DNA of 64,000 nucleotides from positions 170,871 to 234,870 of the forward strand of contig NZ_LMRT01000015.1 of NCBI RefSeq assembly GCF_001426225.1, in the 5' to 3' direction. The notes beneath the pieces were generated by a model that was not told where the DNA came from, did not search any database, and saw only the letters and a program-made list of their open reading frames with translations. Source of the stretch: Allobosea sp. Leaf344. GTDB lineage: Bacteria; Pseudomonadota; Alphaproteobacteria; Rhizobiales; Beijerinckiaceae. Every line of letters begins with the position of its first letter. Position 1 is the first letter of the stretch. Below are positions 7,606-15,990 of this stretch, in pieces. The position numbers and the translations under genes were made by a program.

Positions 7606-8472
7606 ATGACCAAAGTCGCCTTCATCGGTCTCGGCGTGATGGGCTATCCCATGGCCGGCCATCTCAAGGCCAAGGGCCATGACGTCACCGTCTACAACCG
7701 CAACCCGGCCAAGGCGCAGGCCTGGGTGGCGCAGCATGGCGGGACATCGGCACCGACGCCGGCCGATGCCGCGCGCGGCCAGGAGATCGTTTTCGCCTGC
7801 GTCGGCAATGACGATGATCTGCGCTCGGTGACCTTGGGCGAGACCGGTGCCTTCGCCGGCATGGAGAAGGGCGCGATCTTCGTCGATCACACCACGGCCT
7901 CGGCCGGTGTGGCGCGCGAGCTCGATGCGGCGGCGACGGCGGGTGGGTTCGGCTTCGTCGACGCCCCGGTCTCCGGCGGCCAGGCCGGCGCCGAGAACGG
8001 TGTGCTGACCGTGATGTGCGGCGGCGCCCCCGAGATCTATGCCCGGGCCGAGCCGGCCATCGCCGCCTTCGCCCGCATGTGCAAGCTGATGGGGCCGGCC
8101 GGCTCCGGCCAGCTCACCAAGATGGTCAACCAGATCTGCATCGCCGGGCTGGTCCAGGGCCTCTCCGAGGGCATCCATTTCGCCAAGCGCGCCGGGCTCG
8201 ATGTCGAGGCGATGCTCGAGGTGATCTCGAAGGGCGCCGCCGGCTCCTGGCAGATGGATAATCGCGGCAAGACGATGAATGCCGGCAAGTTCGATTTCGG
8301 CTTCGCCGTCGACTGGATGCGCAAGGACCTCGGCATCGTGCTGGAGGAGGCCCGCCGCAACGGCGCGCAGCTACCGGTCACGGCGCTGGTGGACCAGTTC
8401 TACGCCGAAGTCCAGAAGATGGGCGGGCGCCGCTGGGACACCTCGAGCCTGATCGCCCGCCTGGAGGAATGA
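7606..8472 (+). CDS. 3-hydroxyisobutyrate dehydrogenase family NAD(P)-dependent oxidoreductase
   Basis: This 288-residue beta-hydroxyacid dehydrogenase has the N-terminal dinucleotide-binding loop FIGLGVMGYPMAGHL at 6-20, the substrate loop FVDAPVSGGQAGAENG at 117-132, and the catalytic lysine in GSGQLTKMVNQ (Lys172). Substrates in the family include 3-hydroxyisobutyrate and tartronate semialdehyde; which applies is not visible. The ATG at 7606 lies 6-10 bp after GGAGCGG. An in-frame ATG at 7570 would add twelve poorly conserved residues. It is the last plus-strand gene before repeat array 2. Confidence 0.8.
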   Translation: MTKVAFIGLGVMGYPMAGHLKAKGHDVTVYNRNPAKAQAWVAQHGGTSAPTPADAARGQEIVFACVGNDDDLRSVTLGETGAFAGMEKGAIFVDHTTASAGVARELDAAATAGGFGFVDAPVSGGQAGAENGVLTVMCGGAPEIYARAEPAIAAFARMCKLMGPAGSGQLTKMVNQICIAGLVQGLSEGIHFAKRAGLDVEAMLEVISKGAAGSWQMDNRGKTMNAGKFDFGFAVDWMRKDLGIVLEEARRNGAQLPVTALVDQFYAEVQKMGGRRWDTSSLIARLEE

Positions 8473-8474
8473 GC

Positions 8475-9109
8475 CGTCATTGCGAGTGTGAGCGGAGCAG
8501 TTGCTCCTCGCAATGACGAGCCGTCATTGCGAGCGTAGCGAAGCAACCCAGCTCGTAGCGCTCCACGTCCCCCTGGGTTGCTTCGTCGCTATCGCTCCTC
8601 GCAATGACGCCCACCCGTCATTGCGAGCGTTAGCGAAGCAATCCAGCTCATAGCGCTCCCCGCCCCCCCTGGGTTGCTTCGTCGCTTGCGCTCCTCGCAA
8701 AGACGCCCACCCGTCATTGCGAGCGCAGCGAAGCAACCCAGAATCGTAGCGCTCTACGTCCCCCTGGGTTGCTTCGTCGCTGACGCTCCTCGCAATGACG
8801 CCCACCCGTCATTGCGAGCGTGAGCGAAGCAACCCAGCATCGTAGCGCTTCACGCCCCCCTGGGTTGCTTCGTCGCTTGCGCTCCTCGCAAAGACGCTCA
8901 TCCGTCATTGCGAGCGTAGCGAAGCAACCCAGCTCGTTGAGCTTTGTCGCCCCCTGGGTTGCTTCGTCGCTGACGCTCCTCGCAATGACGGATACCTGTC
9001 ATTGCGAGCGTAGCGAAGCAACCCAGCCTCATAGCGCTCTGTCGCCTCCTGGGTTGCTTCGTTCGCTGACGCTCCTCGCAAGGACGTCCCCAACGCCCCT
9101 CGCAATAAC
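8475..9109 (-). repeat. Palindromic repeat array 2 (mini unit, six full units, remnant)
   Basis: A 44-bp mini hairpin at 8475-8518 keeps only the outer ends of a unit (CGTCATTGCGAG and CCTCGCAATGACG). Six full units follow at 8522-8609, 8616-8705, 8712-8800, 8807-8896, 8903-8990 and 8996-9086, with a degenerate outer end near 9093-9109. Units are inverted relative to array 1: the short arm comes first on the plus strand. The array fills the whole gap between the dehydrogenase stop and the GIY-YIG gene. No other gene is seen here. Confidence 0.9.
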
Positions 9110-9118
9110 GACCGAGCG

Positions 9119-9409
9119 TCACAAAGCCAGCTCCTCATACAGATCGCGCCAGGTCGGGTTCATCGCTTCGATCAGGGCCAGCTTGCGGACTCGCGACCCG
9201 GCCTTGATCTGCTTTTCGCGAGCGATCGCCTCGTCCATGCGCGGATGCCGCTCATACCAGACCAGCCATTTGCAATTGTAGCGCTGGCTGAAACCCGTCC
9301 ACGCTCCCGTGCGATGCTGCCAGACGCGCCGCGACAGATCCGACGTGACGCCGGTATAGAGCGTGCCGTTGCGACGGCTCGACATGATGTAAACAGCCGG
9401 TTCGCGCAT
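9119..9409 (-). CDS. Small GIY-YIG nuclease domain protein
   Basis: This 96-residue protein is almost entirely one GIY-YIG domain of the short stand-alone kind. The two strand motifs are AVYIMSS (Tyr7) and TLYTGVTSDL (Tyr18, Gly20), followed by RRVWQHR with Arg28 and the catalytic-type glutamate in AREKQIKAG (Glu65). All positions expected for metal-dependent strand cleavage are present, so it looks active. It lies between repeat arrays 2 and 3 and on the strand that matches their orientation. The coding body is unlike the repeats, and its stop is about 10 bp from the end of array 2. Cellular role is unknown for this subfamily. Confidence 0.85.
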   Translation of the reverse strand: MREPAVYIMSSRRNGTLYTGVTSDLSRRVWQHRTGAWTGFSQRYNCKWLVWYERHPRMDEAIAREKQIKAGSRVRKLALIEAMNPTWRDLYEELAL

Positions 9410-9453
9410 GGCGGCAGTCTGCCGAACCGTGACGACACCTGCGTGACCGTGAC

Positions 9454-9916
9454 CGTCATTGCGAGCGTGAGCGAAGCAAGCCAGGTTGTTGAGCTCTACG
9501 CCCCCTGGGTTGCTTCGTCGCTATCGCTCCTCGCAAGGACGCCCCCGTCATTGCGAGCGTAGCGAAGCAACCCAGAGCGTCGAGCTCCACGGCCCCCTGG
9601 GTTGCTTCGTCGCTCCGCTCCTCGCAATGACGCTGATCCGTCTTTGCGAGCGCAGCGAAGCAACCCAAGATCGTAGCGCTCCACGCCCCCTGGGTTGCTT
9701 CGTCGCTGACGCTCCTCGCAATGACGCCAACCCGTCATTGCGAGCGTTAGCGAAGCAACCCAGCTCGTTGAGCTCTACGGCCCCCTGGGTTGCTTCGTCG
9801 CTGACGCTCCTCGCAATGACGGTGAGGGCGTCATTGCGAGCGTAGCGAAGCAAGCCAGCGCGTCGAGCTCCACGCCCCCCTGGGTTGCTTCGTCGCCGAC
9901 GCTCCTCGCAAGGACG
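9454..9916 (-). repeat. Palindromic repeat array 3 (five units)
   Basis: Units lie at 9454-9541, 9546-9632, 9639-9726, 9733-9821 and 9829-9916, in the same inverted orientation as array 2, separated by 4-7 bp. Centres alternate between an AGCGCT type (third unit) and AGCTC types (the others). The array fills the gap between the GIY-YIG start and the terminator of the DctM gene, so arrays 2 and 3 plus the nuclease form one block from 8475 to 9916. Confidence 0.9.
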
Positions 9917-9943
9917 CCCGACCTTCAAGAACGCCCGCGCCAC

Positions 9944-9970
9944 AAAAAAGACCCCGGATCGCTCCGGGGC
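9944..9970 (-). terminator. Rho-independent terminator of the dctQM operon
   Basis: On the minus strand CCCCGGA and TCCGGGG (9952-9958 with 9963-9969) pair around a TCGC loop and are followed by a run of six T (complement of 9944-9949). It lies 18 bp beyond the DctM stop. Confidence 0.8.
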
Positions 9971-9987
9971 CTTCATCGTCTCACGGC

Positions 9988-11850
9988 TCAGTTGAGGTTG
10001 AGCTTGGGTGGTTCGTCGAGGTTCAGGCCCGGGAGCCCGCCGCCGCCGCCCGGTGCGCCGAAGCCCGGGATCTGGATCGAGTCGAACTGCTTGTCGATCG
10101 CCTTCTGGTCGAGCTGCACGGCCGAGGCTTTGTAGTGCATCACCATCTGCGGGAAGATGATGACCAGCGCCACCATGATGCACTGGATCACCACGAACGG
10201 CACCGCGCCCCAATAGATCTGCCCGGTGGTGACCGGCTCCATCTGCTTGCCGGTGACCTTGTCGCGATAGACGTGCTTGGGCGCGACGGAGCGCAGGTAG
10301 AACAGCGCGAAGCCGAAGGGCGGGTGCATGAACGAGGTCTGCATGTTCACGCCCAGGATGACGCCGAACCAGATCAGGTCGATGCCGAGCTTCTCGGCGG
10401 CGGGGCCGAGCAGCGGCACGATGATGAAGGCGAGCTCGAAGAAATCGAGGAAGAACGCCAGCAGGAACACCATCACGTTGACGACGACCAGGAAGCCGGT
10501 CGCGCCGCCGGGCAGGCCGATCAGCAGATGCTCCACCCAGATATGGCCGTTGACGCCGTAGAAGGTCAGCGAGAACACCCGCGCGCCCACCAGGATGAAC
10601 AGCACGAAGGCCGAGAGCTTGGCGGTCGATTCCGTCGCCTGCCGCAGCAGGTCGAAGCTGAGACGGCGCTTGCCCAGCGCCAGCAGGATCGCGCCGGCCG
10701 CGCCCATGGCGCCGCCTTCGGTGGGGGTCGCGAGGCCGATGAAGATCGTGCCCAGCACCAGGAAGATCAGCGCCAGCGGCGGCACCATCACGAACACCAC
10801 CTGCTCGGCCATGCGCGACAGCAGGTTGAGCCTCAGCACCTTGTTCAGGATGGCGATGACGAAGGAGACGCCGACCGCGATCGACATGGTCAGCACCACG
10901 AAATCGGCGCCCGCCTTCACCGTGGTGAACAGCTTCATATAGGCATAGGCGAGGCCGAAGGAGATCACCGTGATCACCAGCAGCGAGAAGCGGCGGGTCT
11001 GCCCGTCCGCATCGCGCAGCGTCTGCGCCTCGGGCGGCAGCCCCGGCGCGCGCTGCGGATAGATCATCGTCACCAGGAAGACGTAGCCGGCATACATCGC
11101 CGAAAGCACGAGGCCCGGGATGAAGGCGCCCTCATACATGTCGCCGACCGAACGGCCGAGCTGGTCGGCCAGCACGATCAGCACCAGCGAGGGCGGGATG
11201 ATCTGGGCGAGCGTTCCCGAGGCGGCGATGACGCCGGAGGCGAGCCGCCGGTCATAGCCGTAGCGCAGCATGATCGGCAGCGAGATCAGGCCCATCGAGA
11301 TGACGGAGGCCGCGACGACGCCGGTGGTGGCGGCGAGCAGCGCGCCGACGAAGATGACGGCATAGGCGAGGCCGCCGCGGATCGGCCCGAACAGCTGGCC
11401 GATCGTGTCGAGCAGATCCTCCGCCATGCCCGAGCGCTCCAGCACCAGCCCCATGAAGGTGAAGAACGGGATCGCCAGCAGCACGTCGTTGTTCATCGTG
11501 CCGTAGATGCGCTCCGGCATCGCCTGCAGGAAATTCTCCTGGAACAGGCCGAGCTCGATGCCGATGATCGCGAAGAGCAGGCCGTTGGCGGCCAGCGCGA
11601 AGGCGACGGGGTAGCCGAGCAGCAGGAACACCACGAGCGCGGCGAACATCACCGGCGCCATGTTGGCGCGCACGAAATCGCCGACCGCCGCATGGGCCTC
11701 GCCGGTATGCAGGGTGAAGAAGGCTGCCGCGGTCACGGCGAGCAGCAGGCCGGCGACACGCGCGAGGCGGAAAGCGGTCATGGAGGGGGTCCGGACGTCG
11801 TTCGAGTTACGCGGGTTGTCGGAAGGCGCTGCGGCTGGCCGCTTCGTCAC
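9988..11850 (-). CDS. TRAP transporter large permease DctM (FcbT3-type)
   Basis: This 620-residue multi-span membrane protein is the ion-coupled transport subunit of a tripartite ATP-independent periplasmic transporter. Motifs include LLAIPFFTFMGLVLERSGMAEDLL and RRLASGVIAASGTLAQIIPPS. Its length, well above the 425-residue DctM norm, and the polar central loop are typical of the mannitol/chloroaromatic (FcbT3) branch. The GTG at 11850 overlaps the DctQ stop (GTGA). An ATG at 11781 is an alternative start. No binding-protein gene is adjacent; a DctP of the matching type is at 45.5 kb. Confidence 0.85.
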   Translation of the reverse strand: MTKRPAAAPSDNPRNSNDVRTPSMTAFRLARVAGLLLAVTAAAFFTLHTGEAHAAVGDFVRANMAPVMFAALVVFLLLGYPVAFALAANGLLFAIIGIELGLFQENFLQAMPERIYGTMNNDVLLAIPFFTFMGLVLERSGMAEDLLDTIGQLFGPIRGGLAYAVIFVGALLAATTGVVAASVISMGLISLPIMLRYGYDRRLASGVIAASGTLAQIIPPSLVLIVLADQLGRSVGDMYEGAFIPGLVLSAMYAGYVFLVTMIYPQRAPGLPPEAQTLRDADGQTRRFSLLVITVISFGLAYAYMKLFTTVKAGADFVVLTMSIAVGVSFVIAILNKVLRLNLLSRMAEQVVFVMVPPLALIFLVLGTIFIGLATPTEGGAMGAAGAILLALGKRRLSFDLLRQATESTAKLSAFVLFILVGARVFSLTFYGVNGHIWVEHLLIGLPGGATGFLVVVNVMVFLLAFFLDFFELAFIIVPLLGPAAEKLGIDLIWFGVILGVNMQTSFMHPPFGFALFYLRSVAPKHVYRDKVTGKQMEPVTTGQIYWGAVPFVVIQCIMVALVIIFPQMVMHYKASAVQLDQKAIDKQFDSIQIPGFGAPGGGGGLPGLNLDEPPKLNLN

Positions 11851-12446
11851 GGGGCCAGGCCCTGGGCCTTGGCGACGTCGAGCAGGCGCTGCGCCTCGGC
11901 CTCCGCCGCCGCCGCATGGCCGCGCAGCGTCTCTTCATCGTCGAGCTGTCCGCGCATGATCGCGATCTGCTTGATGATCTCCGACACGCCCTGGAAGGTC
12001 AGCATCACGAAGCCGATCACCACCAGCCCCTTGGCCGGCCATTGCGCCAGCCCGCCCGCCGACAGCGACTGCTCGTTGATCGCGTAGGAGCGGACGAAGA
12101 ACGGCCAGGAGTGATAGACCATCAGCAGGCAGAACGGCATCAGGAACAGGGTGTGGCCGATCAGGTCGATCCAGCGCTGCACCGAGCGGGGCAGCAGGCT
12201 GTTCACGATGTCGATGCGGATATGCTCCTTCACCTGCAGCGTCCAGGCGGCGCACATCAGGAACACCGCGCCGAACAACATCCATTGCAGCTCGAGCCAG
12301 GCGTTGGACGAGACGTTGAAGAGCTTGCGGATAATCGCGTTGACCGTGGCGACGATGACGGCCAGCAGGATCAGCCATGCGATCTTCTTGCCGATCTGGC
12401 TGTTCACCGCGTCGATGACACGGCTGATCTTGAGCAATCCTTGCAC
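11847..12446 (-). CDS. TRAP transporter small permease DctQ (FcbT2-type)
   Basis: This 199-residue protein has four membrane segments and the DctQ pattern (NAWLELQWMLFGAVFLMCAAW, then VKEHIRIDI). It joins DctM in the membrane complex. I chose the GTG at 12446 because CGGAGGGATATTC precedes it at ideal spacing. The ATG 16 codons upstream has no such site and begins with an arginine/serine-rich stretch. A charged C-terminal tail (LDDEETLRGHAAAAEAEAQR) follows the last span. It is first gene of the dctQM operon. Confidence 0.8.
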   Translation of the reverse strand: MQGLLKISRVIDAVNSQIGKKIAWLILLAVIVATVNAIIRKLFNVSSNAWLELQWMLFGAVFLMCAAWTLQVKEHIRIDIVNSLLPRSVQRWIDLIGHTLFLMPFCLLMVYHSWPFFVRSYAINEQSLSAGGLAQWPAKGLVVIGFVMLTFQGVSEIIKQIAIMRGQLDDEETLRGHAAAAEAEAQRLLDVAKAQGLAP

Positions 12447-12464
12447 GAATATCCCTCCGCGTGA

Positions 12465-12479
12465 CCGTCTGCGAGACGG
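12465..12479 (-). promoter_or_regulatory. Perfect palindrome in the dctQ leader
   Basis: CCGTCT GCG AGACGG at 12465-12479 lies about 20 bp upstream of the dctQ start, just before its ribosome-binding site. It could be a repressor operator or a leader hairpin. The rest of the 118-bp gap to the MFS gene holds nothing else obvious. Confidence 0.35.
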
Positions 12480-12564
12480 ATGCGCGCCTTGCATGCGAGC
12501 TATGCCGCGCTGTTATACGAAGGCTCGGACCAGCACAAGATTTCGCGAGCGGCTGCCCACCGAT

Positions 12565-13755
12565 TCAATTGCTGCTTTTTTGACCCTCGAAACGCAACAC
12601 GGCCAGCCCGATGCAGGTCAGCAGCCACATCAGCACCACCAGCGACGGCGCCCAGAGCGTAACCAGCCAGCCGATCAGCACGGTGCCCAGCGCGCCGGAG
12701 CCGAGCTGCAGCGCCCCCATCAATCCCGCTGCGGAACCGGCGAGGTCCGGCCGGGCCGAGAGGGCGGCGGCGGTCGCGCCCGGGATCGTCATGCCATTGC
12801 CGACGGCGTTGAGCACCAGGGGCAGGAACAGCGTCAGCGGCGTCCAATAGGGGCTGAGCGCCAGAGCGAGCGCGATCGTCATGCCGGCGCAGGAGATCAC
12901 CAGCCCGATGCGCACCAGCCGCCGCGTGCCATAGGTCATCGCGATCCGCGACATCAGGAAGTTGCCGACCATGTAGCCGAAGGCGGTCATGATGAAATAG
13001 GTGCCGTAGACATCCGGCCCCCGACCCATCGTCTCCACCACGACATAGGGCGCCGCCGCGACGAAGGAGAAGAAGGCGGCCGAGGTCATCGCCAGCGCGA
13101 TCACGTTGGTGACGAAGCCGCTGTCGCGGATCAGCGCCGGGAAGGCGCTGAACACCCCCAGCAGCGAGCTGCGCCGGCCGAGATGGGGCGCGGTCTCCGG
13201 CAGTTTCGCCAGCGTCAGCAGCAGCACGACCACGCCGACCGCGGTCATGAACCAGAAGATGGCGCGCCAGCCGGCCAGTGTCTCGATCTGCCCGCCGAGA
13301 TAGGGCGCCAGCATCGGCGCCACCACCATCACCATGGTGACGCTGGCGATCTGGCTGGCCGCCTGGTCGCGGCTGGCCGTGTCGCGGATGATCGCCCGCG
13401 ACAGCGCGAAGGCGATGCCGGAGCCGGCCCCTTCCAGGATCCGCGCCAAGAGCAGCACCGCGGTGGTGTCGGACAGCGCGCCCAACACCGATCCGGCGAC
13501 GAAGAGCGCGATGCCGGCATTGACGCAGGGCCTGCGGCCAAACCGGTCCGAGAGCGGGCCGATGATCAGCTGCATCACCGCGACCGCCACCAGAAAAAGG
13601 GTCAACGTCAGTTGGATCGCGGCGTAGCTCGTCTGGAAATGCCGGGCCAGGGTGGGTGTCGAGGGCGCGAGCAGGTTGAGCGCGATCGGCTGCAGCGTCG
13701 AGATCGCGACCAGGATCAGCAGCGTCGGGCGGGGTTTCGCCGGTGTCTCGGTCAC
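12565..13755 (-). CDS. MFS multidrug-type transporter (Bcr/CflA family)
   Basis: This 396-residue major facilitator has twelve predicted spans. The loop 2-3 signature GPLSDRFGRRPCVNAG and LLLARILEGAGSG are characteristic of drug:H+ antiporters of the Bcr/CflA group. I chose the GTG at 13755, which overlaps the stop of the DMT gene (GTGA). The open frame extends 99 residues further upstream only as antisense-like arginine-rich sequence within the DMT gene. It is third in a sarcosine-oxidase-DMT-MFS operon. Substrate is not predictable. Confidence 0.8.
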   Translation of the reverse strand: MTETPAKPRPTLLILVAISTLQPIALNLLAPSTPTLARHFQTSYAAIQLTLTLFLVAVAVMQLIIGPLSDRFGRRPCVNAGIALFVAGSVLGALSDTTAVLLLARILEGAGSGIAFALSRAIIRDTASRDQAASQIASVTMVMVVAPMLAPYLGGQIETLAGWRAIFWFMTAVGVVVLLLTLAKLPETAPHLGRRSSLLGVFSAFPALIRDSGFVTNVIALAMTSAAFFSFVAAAPYVVVETMGRGPDVYGTYFIMTAFGYMVGNFLMSRIAMTYGTRRLVRIGLVISCAGMTIALALALSPYWTPLTLFLPLVLNAVGNGMTIPGATAAALSARPDLAGSAAGLMGALQLGSGALGTVLIGWLVTLWAPSLVVLMWLLTCIGLAVLRFEGQKSSN

Positions 13756-14654
13756 GGCGCCGGTCCGGCTGTCGGCTTCAGCCGCGAATCCGGCCGGACC
13801 CGTTGCCTGTGCATCGTGTAGAGGCCGGCGCCGACGATCAGCCCGATGCCCGCGAAGGAGAGCGCGTCCGGCACGTCGCCCCAGACCAGATAGCCGCCGA
13901 TCAGGGCGAAGATCACCACCGCATAGCGATAGCCGGCGACGACCCCGACATCGGTGTTGCGGAAAGAGCCGACGATGAAGAAGCTGCCCGAGGCGACGAG
14001 CACCGCGGCCACCGCGAGATAGACCGTCTCCAGCCGCCAGACCGGCTGCCACACTTCGAGGCTGCCGAAGATGGCGGCGACGATGCCGACGATCACCGTC
14101 GTGGTCAGCGAGATCACGGTGGTCGGGACGGTGGCATGGATGCGGCGGGTGGTGAGGTCGCGCGCCGCCACCAGCACGGCGCTGATCAGCGCGACGATCG
14201 CCGCCGGGCTGAACCCTTCCGCCGTGGGGCGCACCACGAGCAGGACGCCGGCGAAACCGACCAGGATGGCGAGGGTGCGGCGCCAGCCCACCGTCTCGAT
14301 CCGCAACGCCACCGCCATCACCACCAGGATGATCGGCGTCGCCAGCACGATCGCCGTGATGTTTGCCAGCGGCAGCAGGCCGAGCGACCAGATGAAGGTC
14401 AGCGCCACGCCGGCTTCGATGATCCCGCGCAGCAGCAGGATCGGCCTCAGCCCCATCAGCAGCTTGTCGCCGTCGCGCAGCGCATAGACCATGGCGAGCC
14501 CGACGATGACGGCGAAGCCGGTGCGGATCGCGATCGCCTGGCCGGCGGGGAACACCTCGCGCGCCAGTTTCATCAACACGTCGTTGCAGACGAACAGCAG
14601 CATCGCCACGAGCGTGTAGATGATGCCGCGTCGGTTATCGGCTGCGCTGGCCAA
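13752..14654 (-). CDS. DMT (EamA) family transporter
   Basis: This 300-residue protein has ten hydrophobic segments arranged as two EamA repeats, a drug/metabolite transporter. The first repeat begins IIYTLVAMLLFVCNDVLMK and the second ILVGFAGVLLVVRPTAEGFSP. It likely exports a small metabolite. It is coupled to the MFS gene by a 4-bp GTGA overlap and follows the flavoenzyme gene by 24 bp, so all three are probably co-transcribed. Two exporters after one oxidase suggest removal of related amines or amino acids; that is inference. Confidence 0.8.
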   Translation of the reverse strand: MASAADNRRGIIYTLVAMLLFVCNDVLMKLAREVFPAGQAIAIRTGFAVIVGLAMVYALRDGDKLLMGLRPILLLRGIIEAGVALTFIWSLGLLPLANITAIVLATPIILVVMAVALRIETVGWRRTLAILVGFAGVLLVVRPTAEGFSPAAIVALISAVLVAARDLTTRRIHATVPTTVISLTTTVIVGIVAAIFGSLEVWQPVWRLETVYLAVAAVLVASGSFFIVGSFRNTDVGVVAGYRYAVVIFALIGGYLVWGDVPDALSFAGIGLIVGAGLYTMHRQRVRPDSRLKPTAGPAP

Positions 14655-14678
14655 GGGGCTTGTCCTGTCGGAGACGTC

Positions 14679-15818
14679 TCACGCTGCGAAGCGGCCGAGC
14701 GAGAAGGGGGAGAGATCGAAGGGGGAGGGGGTGTCGGTGGCGCGGTCGGCCAGGATCTCGCCGATCGCACTGGCGAATTTGAAGCCATGTCCCGAGCAGC
14801 AGGAGGCGAAGACCGCCTGCGGCACGCCGGGAACGCTGTCGATGATGAAATCCTCGTCGGGCGAGACGGTATAGACGCAGCCCTTGAGCGTGAGCGGCGC
14901 GCCGGCCGCATCCGGCAGATAGCGCTTCAGGCAATCCTGGATCAGCGCGACCTGGCGCGGGCTCGGCGTGCGGTCGGGCTCGCGCGGGTCGATCGGCTCG
15001 CGCGCGAAATGCGGGCCGCCGATCTTGAAGCCGGGATGCTCGTAGAGCGGGAAGCCGTAGAAGCTGCCTTCCTCCGCCGTGAGGATGAAGACGGGGAAGG
15101 CGCCTTCGCGGAACAGCTCCGGCCGGCGCGTGGTGAACCAGCCGATCGCCTGCTTCACCGTATGCACCTGCCGCGCCAGGGCCGGCACCGCGTCCGAGAT
15201 CCAGCCGCCGGAGGTGATCACCAGCCGCCCGGCGGAATAGCTGCCGCGTTCGGTCCTCACCGTCACCCCGCCATCGGCCGTCGGAGCCCAGTCCAGCATC
15301 GGCTCATTGGTGCGGATATCGGCCCCGCGTGACTGTGCCAGCCCGACATGGGCGTAGATCGCCTTCTCCGACGCGACGAAGCCCCCGCCGGGTTGCCAGA
15401 GGCCGACATGCCCCTCCGGGAGCTGAAAGGCCGGGAAACGGCGGCTGATCTCGGCCCTGTCGAGCTGCTCATGCTCCAGCCCATGGTCGAGGCAGGATTG
15501 CAGCGAGGATTCGACCGGCCCGGCCCCGATCGGCGCCAGATCCAGCGAGCCCGTGACATGCAGCAGCTTGAGCCCGGCCTCTTCGCCGGTCCGGGCCCAT
15601 AGCTCATGCGCCCGCTTGACGATCGGGACGTAATGGGAGCCCTCGAAATAGGCGAGCCGGATGATCCGCGAGAGCCCGTGCGACGAGCCCATGCCATGGC
15701 CGAGATCGAAGCGCTCGAGCCCCAGCACCCGCAACCCGCGCTGCGCCAGATGCCAGCAGGCGGCGGAGCCCATCGCCCCGACACCGGAGACGATCACATC
15801 ATAGCTGGGCTGCGGCAT
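14679..15818 (-). CDS. Monomeric sarcosine oxidase / N-methyltryptophan oxidase family flavoenzyme
   Basis: This 379-residue FAD enzyme oxidises N-methyl amino acids (sarcosine or relatives), giving formaldehyde and hydrogen peroxide in characterised members. The FAD-binding Rossmann motif is DVIVSGVGAMGSAACWHL from residue 6. GMGSSHGLSRIIRLAY is a family block. Cys314 in KGCVYTVSPDEDF matches the cysteine that binds FAD covalently in this family. C-terminal SCCSGHGFKFA is also typical. The ATG at 15818 gives MPQPSYDV; the frame upstream is intergenic. It heads the operon with the DMT and MFS exporters and is divergent from the chemoreceptor gene. Confidence 0.8.
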   Translation of the reverse strand: MPQPSYDVIVSGVGAMGSAACWHLAQRGLRVLGLERFDLGHGMGSSHGLSRIIRLAYFEGSHYVPIVKRAHELWARTGEEAGLKLLHVTGSLDLAPIGAGPVESSLQSCLDHGLEHEQLDRAEISRRFPAFQLPEGHVGLWQPGGGFVASEKAIYAHVGLAQSRGADIRTNEPMLDWAPTADGGVTVRTERGSYSAGRLVITSGGWISDAVPALARQVHTVKQAIGWFTTRRPELFREGAFPVFILTAEEGSFYGFPLYEHPGFKIGGPHFAREPIDPREPDRTPSPRQVALIQDCLKRYLPDAAGAPLTLKGCVYTVSPDEDFIIDSVPGVPQAVFASCCSGHGFKFASAIGEILADRATDTPSPFDLSPFSLGRFAA

Positions 15819-15874
15819 GGGGAATCCGTCCGTGGCGTGAGACCGCATGCTGTACCGCGCCCTCGTGAGACGGT

Positions 15875-15965
15875 CCATGTCGCCCGCGACATGGGGGGTG
15901 GTCCGGCGATGCGCCGGATTGTTAACCAATTGCGGCGATGCTCCTGAAATTAGTTCGCAACGAAC
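15875..15965. promoter_or_regulatory. Three palindromes and a CtrA-like half site between divergent genes
   Basis: The 172-bp gap between the sarcosine-oxidase-like gene and the chemoreceptor holds three perfect inverted repeats: 15875-15894 (CCATGTCGC, 2-nt centre), 15902-15918 (TCCGGCG, ATG centre) and 15953-15965 (GTTCG CAA CGAAC). TTAACCAA at 15922-15929 resembles the CtrA half site TTAACCAT. The last palindrome is 26 bp before the chemoreceptor start and could lie in its leader. Confidence 0.4.
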
Positions 15966-15990
15966 ACTCCGGCCGGATTCAGGAACAGGC

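Noticed and set aside
8475..9916. Insertion sequence or homing endonuclease intron
   Set aside because: There is no transposase, no terminal inverted repeat with target duplication and no split host gene; the GIY-YIG protein has no DNA-recognition domain of the intron-homing type.
10135..12087. 650-residue plus-strand ORF opposite dctM and dctQ
   Set aside because: It is rich in His, Arg, Asp and Gln, the usual antisense shadow of a high-GC gene, while the opposite strand encodes clear TRAP permeases.
12565..14052. N-terminally extended MFS protein of 495 residues
   Set aside because: The first 99 residues are an arginine/glycine-rich shadow of the DMT gene; the GTG at 13755 with a GTGA overlap gives normal family length.
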